NCBI GenBank assembly: GCA_016715465.1
Contig: JADKAA010000029.1
Coordinates: 2,666,001-2,730,000, forward strand
From: Saprospiraceae bacterium
GTDB lineage: Bacteria > Bacteroidota > Bacteroidia > Chitinophagales > Saprospiraceae
DNA: 64,000 nt
Direction: 5' to 3'
Shown piece by piece: positions 37,039 through 45,867 of this stretch (position 1 is the first letter of the stretch; each line of letters begins with the position of its first letter). The translations under genes were made by a program, and so were the position numbers. Under the pieces are notes generated by a model, which was not told the origin of the DNA, searched no databases, and saw only the letters and a program-made list of their open reading frames with translations.

Positions 37039-37638
37039 TCACTTCCCTTTTTTCCAGCGCTCGTATGCCTCGTAATAATCAATGTCTTCCAGCTTTTCCA
37101 GGGTGGCCACTGAACGGCCAAGACCCATGATTTTATGCAGGGTCTGGCCAAAGACCTCGTCGCTGCTCCAGGTGATATCGCGGAAGATTTCCGGGTATAA
37201 CTTTTTCATGGCGAGCAAATAGTAACCTCCATCCCTGGCGGGGCCTAGGACCACATCGGTGGCATCCAGCAAGGCAAAAGCTTCCTCCAGGATGGTGGGT
37301 GTGAGGTAGGGACAATCGCTGCCCACGATGGCCACCTTGTCGTATTGTGCAAGAGCCACATCAAATGCCGCATTCATTTTTTCACCCAGGTCGCCGGTCG
37401 ATTGAAGGAAGCGCTCTTTGGCGATGCCATTCCAGATGTCGTTCTGGTCGATGTGGTGGCTGTAAAAAACGAGGATGTCGGCTGCGCTGTAGCGGCAACT
37501 TTCTTTTACGGCTTCCAGCAATTCGGCATAGACCATTTCGGCCACGATGTGTCCTTTCTCCAGGGCAATCCTCGACTTTACGGCTTCAAAGCCGGTGTTT
37601 TTTACAAAAACAATGAGGGCGGCCCTGGCAGAGGACAC
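37039..37638 (-). CDS. TIGR04282-type glycosyltransferase (DUF2064)
   Basis: A 199-residue nucleotidyl/glycosyltransferase-like protein: ALIVFVKNTGFEAVKSRIA, GSDCPYLTPTILEEAF, DVVLGPARDGGYYLLAMKK and DIDYYEAYERW. This is the TIGR04282/DUF2064 family, related to MobA/GT-A folds. The GTG at 37638 is the likely start, five bases after the adaptor gene's stop; an ATG at 37728 would add a basic tail lying wholly inside the adaptor gene. Substrate unknown. It occupies the place where an ABC or RND pump gene would be expected. Confidence 0.82.
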   Translation of the reverse strand: MSSARAALIVFVKNTGFEAVKSRIALEKGHIVAEMVYAELLEAVKESCRYSAADILVFYSHHIDQNDIWNGIAKERFLQSTGDLGEKMNAAFDVALAQYDKVAIVGSDCPYLTPTILEEAFALLDATDVVLGPARDGGYYLLAMKKLYPEIFRDITWSSDEVFGQTLHKIMGLGRSVATLEKLEDIDYYEAYERWKKGK

Positions 37639-37642
37639 GGCT

Positions 37643-39028
37643 TTAGGATTTGTCTTTTTTATCCTTGTCTTTGTTCTCTTCTTTTTTCCGCACCTTGTCG
37701 CCTCTCTTGAGGTTTTTGGAAACCTCATTGTAAGGGCCGGTAACTATGACGGCACCTTTATCTAAACCGGATTTAATGTGGATGTACTCGTCGTCCTGAA
37801 TGCCGGTTTCTACTTTTTTGCGCACAAGGGTGTCGGCCTGGATCATGAAAACGATCTCTTCATAATCTTCGTCGGTGAGTTTGGCTTCCTCCTTTTTGAT
37901 GCCTTCTTTTTCCCGGACGGTTACGGCCTGGATGGGTACGACCAAAATGTTTTCTTCTTTATTGGTAAAGATGTCCACCGATGCCGACATACCTGGCCGG
38001 AACGGATATTTGTTGCCGGCCTGTAACAGGTCTTTGTACGAGTTGGGGTCGATACGGATCTTTACCGTAAAGTTGGTCACCTGATCCGTATTGCTGATGC
38101 CCGAAGCTGCCGCGAGGTTTGAGGCAGAGCTGGCCAGTTCGCTCACTGTCCCTTTGAAAACCTTGCCCGTATAGGCGTCCACTTCGATGTCCACCTTATC
38201 GCCCAGTTTTACTTTGGGGATGTCGTTTTCGGTGACATCGACCTGGACCTCCATGGCATTGAGGTTGGAGATGCGCATGATCTCAGTACCGGTCATTTGG
38301 ATGGTACCGAGCACCCTTTCTCCTTTTTCCACAGACAACGAAGAAACAATGCCGGAAGCAGGCGCTTTGATGGTGGTGCGGTTGAGGCTGGTGGACAGTT
38401 CTTTGAGGGACGCCTCAGAAGACTTGATGGCAAAATCCGAGGCTTCTACGTTTTGAATGGCTGATTTGATGCCGGCTTCGGCAGCCCGCAGGTTGGCTTC
38501 CAGGCCTTTGAGGGTTGACAGGCTTTGATCGAATTCCAACTGGGAAATGACGCCTTCTTTTTTCAACTGTTCATTGCGCTGGTGTACGCTTCGCGCATTC
38601 TCCAGTTGTGCCCTGATCTGTTCTGCCTGTGCCCTGTTGGTCTCTACCTGGGATTTTGCCATGGCGCGCTGGCTCTTGGAGCTGTTGACGGCAGCCCTGC
38701 CCCGTTCTACGGCACTTTCATAGGTGTCGGGATCGATCCTGAGCAGCAGTTGGCCTACTTTTACCGAGTCGCCTTCTTTTACATACAGTTCAACGATCTC
38801 ACCGGAGACATCGGAGCTGATTTTGATTTCTTTTTCCGGATAAATTTTACCGCTGGCGGATACCGTTTCGAAGATGGTTTTGATTTCTGCCGTACCCATT
38901 TCTACTTCGGTGCCTTTTGGTCTGGTTTTGGCCTTGTAAATGGCTGCCGCAGCGAGTGCGACAAAGAGGATGGCCAGGGATATGAAGAGCCAGTTTTTGT
39001 TTTTCTTTTTAGTAAGTTGTTTTGACAT
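37643..39028 (-). CDS. Efflux membrane-fusion (HlyD/MacA-like) protein
   Basis: A 461-residue periplasmic adaptor: N-terminal membrane anchor (WLFISLAILFVALAAAAIY), biotinyl-lipoyl half motifs (GEIVELYVKEGDSVKVGQLL and APASGIVSSLSVEKGE), a long coiled-coil hairpin (about 110-215), then beta-barrel domains. The start at ATG 39028 (MSKQLTKKK) is preferred over one six codons upstream. The C terminus is highly charged (KDKDKKDKS). It forms a tripartite exporter with TolC, encoded 27 bp upstream, but the cognate inner-membrane pump is missing from this locus. Confidence 0.9.
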   Translation of the reverse strand: MSKQLTKKKNKNWLFISLAILFVALAAAAIYKAKTRPKGTEVEMGTAEIKTIFETVSASGKIYPEKEIKISSDVSGEIVELYVKEGDSVKVGQLLLRIDPDTYESAVERGRAAVNSSKSQRAMAKSQVETNRAQAEQIRAQLENARSVHQRNEQLKKEGVISQLEFDQSLSTLKGLEANLRAAEAGIKSAIQNVEASDFAIKSSEASLKELSTSLNRTTIKAPASGIVSSLSVEKGERVLGTIQMTGTEIMRISNLNAMEVQVDVTENDIPKVKLGDKVDIEVDAYTGKVFKGTVSELASSASNLAAASGISNTDQVTNFTVKIRIDPNSYKDLLQAGNKYPFRPGMSASVDIFTNKEENILVVPIQAVTVREKEGIKKEEAKLTDEDYEEIVFMIQADTLVRKKVETGIQDDEYIHIKSGLDKGAVIVTGPYNEVSKNLKRGDKVRKKEENKDKDKKDKS

Positions 39029-39055
39029 TTTATTTGGTTTATACAAAATGATCGA

Positions 39056-40498
39056 TTAAAGAGAGATGCCTTTTCCGAGGTAATAATCCAGGATTTTCAC
39101 CCTGAAAATATGGTCGTATTTGGAGATGAGCAGGTTGTTGCGTGCATTGTCAAGCCGTGTTCTGGCATTGCTCAGGTCGAGGCTGCTTATGGACCCCAGG
39201 GAAAAACGCTTGCCGGCGTTGTCGTAGGCGGCTTGTTGGGCGGTGAATGTTTTTTCTGCGGCCTGCAGTTTTAGTTTGGCCGCTTTGGCGTCTGCATGGG
39301 CTTGCTGGACGGTAATTTTGAGGTTTTGTTTGGTGGTCTCGAGGTTGATTCGGGTAGTTTCGCTGAATATTTTGGCTTTTTCTATGTTGGCGGTATTGGC
39401 GTAATTGTTGAGAATGGGTATAGACAGGCTCATACCTATACCATAGGAAAGGTTGTTGTCAACCTGATAGGCATAACCTGCTCTTTCGATCAGGGGGGTC
39501 TCCTGTTCAATGAGAAAATTATAGGGCACCCCTGCCAGATAAGCAGTTAGCGGCGTGGTCACTTTTTCACTGCCGGCAAATCGTATGCCCTGGTTGGAAT
39601 AGTTGGTACCCAACGATCCGCCAACCGTAAGGCTTGGCAAGCGCTGTCCTTTGGCGATTTTCACGCCGAGGTCAGCGCTGCGCACCCTGTACTCTCCCGC
39701 CGCCACGGCGCGTTGTGTGGACAGGGCTCCCTCGTACAACTCCTCAAAAATGATGATGTCCGGATCGGTGGACAGGGCAATGCTGCCGGGCAGCTCCACG
39801 TCAAAGTCCTGGTCGGTAAGCATGAGCTGGCGCAGCTGCATCTTGGACACGGTAAAATTGTTTTCAGCAATGAGTAAAGCCTGTTCGTCCGTAGCAAACT
39901 GCGCTTCGATGTCCAGGGCTTCATTGGGCGCGCGCGCACCCGACCTTACGAGGGTCTGGATTTGATTCAGGGAGGCGCGGGTGAGTTCGAGGTTTGATTT
40001 GGCTATGGCCAGATTTTCTTTGGCAAAGAGGGCGTTGAGGTAAAAGGAAGACACATTGAGGGCGATGTCGTTTCTGGTCTGCTCGATGTCTTCTTTGGCG
40101 GCGTTGATGTTTTCTTTGGTTTGCAGGATGCTGTTTTTGATGGCAAAGCCATTAAACAGGGTCACTCCGGTGTTTAAACCCCAGCGGTTGTTAAAAAATG
40201 TTTCGGTGGTGAAGGTGTTGCTGGTGGGGTCGATGGTTCTACCAAAGTTCCAGAATACGCTGCTGCTGGCGCTGAGGTTTGGGTATCGGGCGTGTCTGGC
40301 CTGGGTGGCATCGATGCCGGCACTTTCGAGGTTGAGTTTTGAACTTTTAATGGTCAGGTTGTTATTGAGGGCAGTTTCTATGCATTTTCTCAGGGGCCAG
40401 ACCTCCTGGCTGTAGCCCGGAGTAACGAAGGCCAGTTGAAGGCTGAGTAAGGTGAAGGTGAAGCCACCTTTCAGAAATTCCGATACGTTGATTTTCAT
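39056..40498 (-). CDS. TolC-family outer-membrane efflux protein
   Basis: A 480-residue protein with a signal peptide (about 1-30) and two OEP halves of alternating coiled-coil helices (LNLESAGIDATQARHARYPN, IEKAKIFSETTRINLETTKQ, FSLGSISSLDLSNARTRLDN). It forms the outer-membrane duct of a tripartite efflux system with the adjacent adaptor. Length and layout are typical for the family. What it exports is not visible. Confidence 0.9.
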   Translation of the reverse strand: MKINVSEFLKGGFTFTLLSLQLAFVTPGYSQEVWPLRKCIETALNNNLTIKSSKLNLESAGIDATQARHARYPNLSASSSVFWNFGRTIDPTSNTFTTETFFNNRWGLNTGVTLFNGFAIKNSILQTKENINAAKEDIEQTRNDIALNVSSFYLNALFAKENLAIAKSNLELTRASLNQIQTLVRSGARAPNEALDIEAQFATDEQALLIAENNFTVSKMQLRQLMLTDQDFDVELPGSIALSTDPDIIIFEELYEGALSTQRAVAAGEYRVRSADLGVKIAKGQRLPSLTVGGSLGTNYSNQGIRFAGSEKVTTPLTAYLAGVPYNFLIEQETPLIERAGYAYQVDNNLSYGIGMSLSIPILNNYANTANIEKAKIFSETTRINLETTKQNLKITVQQAHADAKAAKLKLQAAEKTFTAQQAAYDNAGKRFSLGSISSLDLSNARTRLDNARNNLLISKYDHIFRVKILDYYLGKGISL

Positions 40499-40640
40499 CG
40501 TAACTGCATTGATTTTATATTTACAATATTACGAACATTCGCGGTCACCCGCACGCATTTTTCTATTAAGGTGGGATACTATTAGATAAACCGCCACTTT
40601 TGTCACATCTCCTGTAAGGCGGGGTTTTTAATTCTGTTGA

Positions 40641-41300
40641 ATGGCTTACATTTGCGACAAAAAAGTGATCGTCGAAATCAGAGGTCAGGAAATGGTGTTG
40701 TGCCCGGAAAAGACCCTTTGGTGGCCGGAGCGCAAAACCATGTACATTGCCGATGTACATTTTGGCAAGGCCGATCATTTCCGGAAGGCCGGCATCGGCG
40801 TGCCGGCACAGCTCACCACCAGGGAGTATGACCGGCTTCAGTTGCTTGTGGATAAGTATGGTCCGGAATGTATTGTTTTTTTGGGTGACTTATTTCATTC
40901 GGAGTATAACCGGTCGGTGGAAGTTTTTCAAAAATGGCTGCATGACAATGGCGGGGTGGAATGTGTACTGGTGAGGGGTAACCACGACATTATGATGGAA
41001 GAAGTTTATGCACAACTGGGATTAAAACTTGAAGACCAATTGGTGGAAGCGGATATTTTATTTACGCATGAGCCTCAGCCTCAGCCTGGTTATTACAACG
41101 TATATGGCCACGTTCACCCGGGTGTGCGGTTAAGCGGTAAGGGTCGCCAGGGGCACAGCCTGCCCTGCTTTCACTTTACGGCCGATTACGGCATTTTACC
41201 TGCATTTGGTTTGTTCACCGGCCATGTGCGTCTGCAAGTGGCTGCCCATGACCGCGTATATGTGATCGCCGATCACCAGGTCATCCAGGTGTCGCCCTAG
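40641..41300 (+). CDS. pdeM: Ligase-associated DNA damage response endonuclease PdeM
   Basis: A 219-residue calcineurin-like phosphoesterase: metal motifs ADVHFGKADHFRK, FLGDLFHS, VRGNHDIM and YGHVHPG. The WWPERKTMYIADVHFGK opening is typical of PdeM (TIGR04123), which elsewhere is encoded with a DNA ligase, a helicase and an exonuclease. Those partners are not adjacent here. The ATG at 40641 follows a possible CCGCC/GGCGG stem and T-run at 40591-40627. Confidence 0.85.
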   Translation: MAYICDKKVIVEIRGQEMVLCPEKTLWWPERKTMYIADVHFGKADHFRKAGIGVPAQLTTREYDRLQLLVDKYGPECIVFLGDLFHSEYNRSVEVFQKWLHDNGGVECVLVRGNHDIMMEEVYAQLGLKLEDQLVEADILFTHEPQPQPGYYNVYGHVHPGVRLSGKGRQGHSLPCFHFTADYGILPAFGLFTGHVRLQVAAHDRVYVIADHQVIQVSP

Positions 41301-41325
41301 GGCCACAGCGGTACCGGAAATAAAA

Positions 41326-41348
41326 AAGGCCGCCACGAGGGCGACCTT
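41326..41348. terminator. Bidirectional terminator
   Basis: AAGGCCGCC pairs with GGGCGACCTT around a short ACGA loop with one C-A mismatch; A-run before, T-rich after. It sits between the convergent pdeM and metalloprotease genes. Confidence 0.65.
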
Positions 41349-41371
41349 CTTAATCATCACAAAATTATATC

Positions 41372-42334
41372 TTATTGGGCAAAGCTGTTGCGGGGACCCC
41401 CTGAAACAAAGGTAGCCTGCATCCTTTCCTTTTGGTTTATACTGAACATGTACATACAGGCATCATCGGTGTAGTCCATGTAGTTCATGGTCATTTCCCT
41501 GGGTGCGCCGGTGCAGGTGCTGTAGTGTGGTTGTGCCGGGCAACCGTAGTTGGCCGTATTGTGGGTAGGCGTATCGGCTACCTGGTCATTGCCGCAGGTG
41601 GCGTCGCCCCAGATGTGGCGAAGGTTGAGCCAGTGGCCTACTTCGTGGGTAGCTGTTCTGCCCTTATTAAAAGGTGCTGAGGCGGTGCCTGTATTGCCGG
41701 TGGCATTGTCGTCCAGTACTACGCCGTCGGTAGCCGAAGGCCCTCCCGGAAACTGGGCATAACCCAGGATGCCGCCGCTCAGGTTGCACACCCAGATGTT
41801 AAGTTTGGTGGTGGGGCTGGTGGGGTTGAGACCGCCCTGGGTGGACTTTTTCATGGCATCGTTGGCTTGCCAACTGCTTTTATTGGTCTTTTTTCTGACT
41901 ACGGCGTCGAGGGTAAATACAATACCCGTAGCGCCGGAGGCAAGCCCTGCAAAAGCTGCCGGAATGCTGCCATATTCGCTGTTGAGCGCCTTAAAATCTT
42001 TGTTTAAAACATCGACTTGTGACTGGAGTTGGGTCAGGGACACGTTTTGGGCGGTGGTCTTGTACAAGACGTTAAATACCACCGGAATTTGGATTTCTCC
42101 GCTGGGCAACAATACCCTGTCCCCTGAACGGATGGCTTCTTCCGTAAATCTTTCGATCTCATCCATTCTCGCCTGTAGGGTAGGATCTGCCAGCAGTTGT
42201 TGCTGCAACACTTCGTGTGCGGCACAACCCCTGTTCAATGCGTGTTCATGAGAGACAGCCTCCTGTTCACCTTCGTTTTTGGCACAGGAAAACATGACCA
42301 TCGCCAGGACGGCCAGGAATAATAATTTTTTCAT
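41372..42334 (-). CDS. M43 (pappalysin-type) zinc metalloprotease lipoprotein
   Basis: A 320-residue protein. The ATG at 42334 starts a lipoprotein signal peptide with lipobox VMFSC before AKNEG. The zinc-binding motif is ATHEVGHWLNLRHIWGD (HExxHxxxxxH), followed downstream by the Met-turn MNYMDYTDDACMYMF. Paired cysteines near DATCGND and YGCPAQP fit the M43B cytophagalysin group. Probably surface-exposed or periplasmic. It lacks a T9SS sorting domain, in agreement with lipid anchoring. Confidence 0.88.
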   Translation of the reverse strand: MKKLLFLAVLAMVMFSCAKNEGEQEAVSHEHALNRGCAAHEVLQQQLLADPTLQARMDEIERFTEEAIRSGDRVLLPSGEIQIPVVFNVLYKTTAQNVSLTQLQSQVDVLNKDFKALNSEYGSIPAAFAGLASGATGIVFTLDAVVRKKTNKSSWQANDAMKKSTQGGLNPTSPTTKLNIWVCNLSGGILGYAQFPGGPSATDGVVLDDNATGNTGTASAPFNKGRTATHEVGHWLNLRHIWGDATCGNDQVADTPTHNTANYGCPAQPHYSTCTGAPREMTMNYMDYTDDACMYMFSINQKERMQATFVSGGPRNSFAQ

Positions 42335-42631
42335 CTTATGTTTATAAGTTTGGTTAAAAAATGTGTTCAAAATGATAAACGCACTTACTTTTGAGTACCC
42401 TACATTTTGACAAACACAAAAGTAGAAAAAAAATTAAACCGTGAATTAATATTACCGGTTAAATATTTTTTACAAAATATTATATGGTTTTAATGTGTTT
42501 ATTAAAACCCTGTTGTTATATAATTTCATAATTGTGTGGTTTTCAGAATATTCGGCTGATTTTGAACAATAGCCGACCAATGGATGTCCATAAATGTCAA
42601 AAAAATAGCATACAAAAGGACAAAAAAGTTG

Positions 42632-42639
42632 TATATTTG
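42632..42639 (+). promoter_or_regulatory. -7 box for dinB
   Basis: TATATTTG matches TAnnTTTG, 21 nt before the ATG at 42661, which supports that start over a longer frame. Confidence 0.5.
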
Positions 42640-42640
42640 A

Positions 42641-42657
42641 TGACCAAAAAACGGTCA
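42641..42657. promoter_or_regulatory. Inverted repeat at the dinB start site, candidate operator
   Basis: TGACC-AAAAAAC-GGTCA lies over the expected transcription start. Its flanks extend the symmetry partly (TTTGA before, AAAC after). Position fits a damage-response repressor site, but the binding protein is unknown. Confidence 0.4.
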
Positions 42658-42660
42658 AAC

Positions 42661-43803
42661 ATGTATGACAGGGCAATTTTACACATGGATCTCGACTCTT
42701 TTTTTGTCTCCGTGGAGTGTTTAAAAAACAGTGCCTTTGTGGGCAAGCCGTTGCTCATCGGGGGTACCAGCAACCGGGGAGTGGTGGCATCGTGCAGTTA
42801 CGAGGCCCGGCGTTTTGGCGTACATTCGGCCATGCCGATGAAGATGGCGCTGCGACTTTGTCCCCAGGCCATTGTGCTCAAGGGAGACATGGACAGTTAC
42901 AGCCGCTATTCCCATGAAGTCACCGAGGTCATTGCAGAAGAGTCGCCGGTGTATGAGAAGGCCTCGATCGACGAATTTTACCTCGACATCTCGGGCATGG
43001 ACAAGTATTTTGGCTGTTACAAGTGGTCGCTGGAACTGCGGGACAAGGTCATCAAAGAAATCGGCCTGCCCATTTCCTTTGGCCTGTCGGTCAACAAGCT
43101 GGTCTCGAAGGTGGGTACGGGAGAAGCCAAACCCAACGGCACGCGCAAGATCGACCCGGGGGTAGAGAAGGAATTTCTGGCTCCGCTGGCGGTAAACAAG
43201 ATACCCGGGGTGGGCAAGGAAACCCACAAAAAACTCAGCTTCATGGGTGTGCGCGACATCCGCACCCTCAGCCACATTCCCGTCCGGCTGCTGGAACGCG
43301 AATTTGGCATTCCCGGCCGCAGCCTGTGGGAAAAAGCCAATGCCATCGACCGCAGTCCCGTAGTGCCTTACCACGAACAAAAATCCATGTCAAAGGAACG
43401 CACCTTCACCGAAGACACCCTCGACCTGCGCTGGATGCGCAACATCCTGCTCGACATGGCCGACAAACTCGCCTTTGAACTGCGAAACGACAAAAAACTC
43501 GTGTCGTGTGTGGCGGTGAAGATCCGGTATGCCGACTTCAACACCTACAACAAGCAGCGCCAGATCCCCTACACGGCCAACGACAGCATCATCACCCGCC
43601 ACGTGCTCGACCTCTTTGACCAGCTCTATGAACGCCGCCAGCTCATCCGCCTCATTGGTGTGAAGTTCTCCGGCCTGGTGAGTGGCTCTTACCAGATCGA
43701 CCTCTTCGAAGATACCGTAGAGCAGATCGAACTGCTCAAACAGATCGACCGTATCCGCAAGCGCTTTGGCAGCAGTGCCATTGGCAGGGCGTGTGGGTTG
43801 TGA
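42661..43803 (+). CDS. dinB: DNA polymerase IV (Y family)
   Basis: A 380-residue translesion polymerase: LHMDLDSFFVSVECL, ASCSYEARRFGVHSAMPM, KASIDEFYLDISGMDKYFG (catalytic Asp-Glu), FGLSVNKLVSKVGTGEAKPNG, and the HhH region NKIPGVGKETHKKL. The C-terminal little-finger domain ends RIRKRFGSSAIGRACGL. The ATG at 42661 is used because a promoter box and inverted repeat lie just upstream of it. It copies past lesions at low fidelity. Confidence 0.92.
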   Translation: MYDRAILHMDLDSFFVSVECLKNSAFVGKPLLIGGTSNRGVVASCSYEARRFGVHSAMPMKMALRLCPQAIVLKGDMDSYSRYSHEVTEVIAEESPVYEKASIDEFYLDISGMDKYFGCYKWSLELRDKVIKEIGLPISFGLSVNKLVSKVGTGEAKPNGTRKIDPGVEKEFLAPLAVNKIPGVGKETHKKLSFMGVRDIRTLSHIPVRLLEREFGIPGRSLWEKANAIDRSPVVPYHEQKSMSKERTFTEDTLDLRWMRNILLDMADKLAFELRNDKKLVSCVAVKIRYADFNTYNKQRQIPYTANDSIITRHVLDLFDQLYERRQLIRLIGVKFSGLVSGSYQIDLFEDTVEQIELLKQIDRIRKRFGSSAIGRACGL

Positions 43804-43809
43804 CTGGGC

Positions 43810-44388
43810 TTATCGCATCATTATGTTTTTACTAATTACCTGGGTGGTGTAACAATCGTCATTCCAATTTTGATGGTAGGTAATTTTTACAATCCACGTC
43901 TCATCACCAGATATCTGAAATTTGAGAAATCTGAATTTTTCCTTTTCTATTTGTATTTCAGGTGAAATAATAATGTCGCAAAGTGACTTATCAGAAAGGT
44001 AGTTAAATTTGTATCTAAAATTAGGCTGCAAACAATCTAATTTATCTTTGAATAGTATTTTATCTCTGTCATTGGTCAAGGATTTAAAAATCTTATCACC
44101 TATGTAATATTCCTCTTTTTCTTCAATAATGGTAGAGTCTAATTGATTGTAAATTTTAATTGTGCCATCAAGAGCATCCCATTTGTGCAGAACATATCTT
44201 TCTTCTACAATTTTCGGCAGAGCATCAAACAGTATTAAATGCAATTTATGAGATAATACTTGATCACTCATACTTTGCCGCACAAATACAACAGATTCAT
44301 GTTTTATAGGATCCGATATTATTTTGGTTTGACATGAAACATTTATAAATACTTGAGAGCAAATTATTAGTGTACTTAGAAATTTCAT
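43810..44388 (-). CDS. Hypothetical lipoprotein, possible immunity-type protein
   Basis: A 192-residue protein with a signal peptide and a possible lipobox (FINVSC before QTKII). Low in motif content and AT-rich. The ATG overlaps by 4 bp the stop of an orphan C-terminal coding fragment (44385-44693), the arrangement expected for a toxin tip followed by its immunity gene. No known family recognised. Confidence 0.55.
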   Translation of the reverse strand: MKFLSTLIICSQVFINVSCQTKIISDPIKHESVVFVRQSMSDQVLSHKLHLILFDALPKIVEERYVLHKWDALDGTIKIYNQLDSTIIEEKEEYYIGDKIFKSLTNDRDKILFKDKLDCLQPNFRYKFNYLSDKSLCDIIISPEIQIEKEKFRFLKFQISGDETWIVKITYHQNWNDDCYTTQVISKNIMMR

Positions 44389-44693
44389 TTACAATCAAAT
44401 TTTAAGTTATTATTTGGCTTTATAACGTTCAAATATCGATTCAGTTGTCCGTGAATCCAATCCTTATAATTTAAGTTATGTGGATTATTTCCAGGTTGAT
44501 TCATTATAAAAGTAATCCATAAACTGAACGGTTCACCTGTGTTTATATCTTTACCGGCACCTTCATTTAATCCATTCCATATAAGCCCCCAGTAATCTTC
44601 TGGGTTTCCAATCTGACCATTCATATTCCATAATGTGTATGCTATTCCCTCAAGATAAGCTGCAAGATATTCGTGATGGTTTCCTTTGAAATT
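44385..44693 (-). pseudogene. Orphan C-terminal coding fragment
   Basis: The frame is open for 102 codons, starting without an initiation codon just after a TGA, and reads HHEYLAAYLEGIAYTLWN ... EDYWGLIWNGLNEGAGKD ... DWIHGQLNRYLNVI. An internal ATG at 44624 gives a 79-residue piece. The codon pattern looks coding, but there is no N-terminal part, since the previous gene ends about 24 bp upstream. Read as the C-terminal tip of a larger protein left behind by recombination. Confidence 0.5.
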
Positions 44694-44716
44694 TCATCGG
44701 TACCTTTACAGCATAC

Positions 44717-45224
44717 CTAAAACTGCACTGAATAATAATTGATCAACTTCAAGTCTGATGCTGTGCTTTGAAAATGAAATTCTCCTCCACAACCTCCTCT
44801 GGAATCCTTCATCCAATATACCGTAAAAAAGTAATCTGCCTTATCATACCAAATATCAGATATGATGAGGTAGCTTTTGTATCTGTTTTCCCGGCTTTTT
44901 AGCTTCATTCTCTCCTCCAGAAATTCAACTTTCAATGGAAAAGAGTGTAATTGATTAATCATACTTTCTTTCTGTGTTTGTCCAATGTTCATCCTTTTAA
45001 GAATTAAAATCCGATCCTCCATGTTACGAGGTCTTGAATAATATTTTTCCGACAGTTCGCCCGTAAATGTAACAAAAACAGAATCTGTTTCCAGATAAGG
45101 AGGACAGGTATAGTCATTTTTTTATTTCTGCAATAGCTGGAAAGATAAGCTCACTGGCAAGCTCTTTTTTAGTGCTGCATCCGTAAAAAATGAGTGGGAG
45201 AATGATGAAGGTAAATTTGTGCAT
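44717..45224 (-). pseudogene. Small lipoprotein A, frameshifted
   Basis: ATG 45224 starts MHKFTFIILPLIFYGCSTKKELASEL (lipobox FYGC), almost identical to the start of lipoprotein C at 45868-46356. A seven-base T-run at 45117-45123 (six in copy C) shifts the frame after EIK; the correct frame resumes as DYTCPPYLETDSVF and runs to 44717, ending RGGCGGEFHF ... YYSVQF. One fewer base restores a 169-codon gene. Function unknown. Confidence 0.65.
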
Positions 45225-45232
45225 CTGTAATT

Positions 45233-45744
45233 TTAGAAGTTGGGTGCACTATAGTTAACTAACTCCAACCCATTTTCACTTTTTTTATAATGGAAACCCC
45301 CTCCACAACCCGCCCGGGGGGGCTCATCCAAAAAACAGTTAAAATATAGTCATTTCCTAAATGAAGAATGTTGGAGATAACAATATAGCTTTTATCTCGA
45401 TTATTTCTTGCCCGTTCAGTTTTTTCATCCAACTCCTGAATAGACAAATTGTGACTACCTATTTGGTGCCCAATACTATCTTTGGATTTGGCGTCAATGT
45501 CTAGAATTTCAAAGTCTGAAATCTGCTTCTTCTGGTCAGTTATGTATATTAAGTTTTCATCTGGATTTTCTCCCGTATAAGTCGTAAATATTGAATCAGT
45601 TATCAAATCCAAAGTGCAATCTCTGTCTTTTTTAATAACTTCCAGAGATGACAAAATTACTTGCTCTGCTGTGCTGTTTTTACTATTACATGCGTGTATA
45701 GTAAACAAGAAAATCAAATATAAAGAGATGTGTGTTAATGACAT
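45233..45744 (-). CDS. Small lipoprotein B, frameshifted near its end
   Basis: Lipobox FTIHAC before NSKNS. Middle part DLITDSIFTTYTGENPDENL and DKSYIVISNILHLGNDYILTVFWM aligns with copies A and C. At the G-run 45316-45322 the frame changes: the sequence as given ends at 45259 with a foreign tail, while adding one base gives AGCGGGFHYKKSENGLELVN to the stop at 45233, matching A and C. The ATG overlaps the end of another orphan coding fragment by 10 bp. Confidence 0.65.
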
Positions 45745-45857
45745 TGAAATGGATTATTTAAATTCACCAATTCTCGTTTTGCATTCCATTCTTGAATTTT
45801 GCTCTCTGGAAATTTATTAGGCCAATAAATATCAAGCCCCTCCCAATCACAAGCCAT
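45735..45857 (-). pseudogene. Second orphan C-terminal coding fragment
   Basis: A 40-residue frame, MACDWEGLDIYWPN ... KIQEWNAKRELVNLN, lies between lipoproteins C and B. Its stop falls inside the first codons of lipoprotein B. Like the fragment at 44385 it looks like the last part of a larger protein that has lost its front. The frame is open further upstream into the end of lipoprotein C. Short, so moderate confidence only. Confidence 0.4.
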
Positions 45858-45867
45858 GTAACTCAAT

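Noticed and set aside
37639..37728. ATG at 37728 as the start of the DUF2064 glycosyltransferase
   Set aside because: The added 30 residues are basic and lie wholly inside the adaptor gene in another frame; GTG 37638 gives the normal family start.
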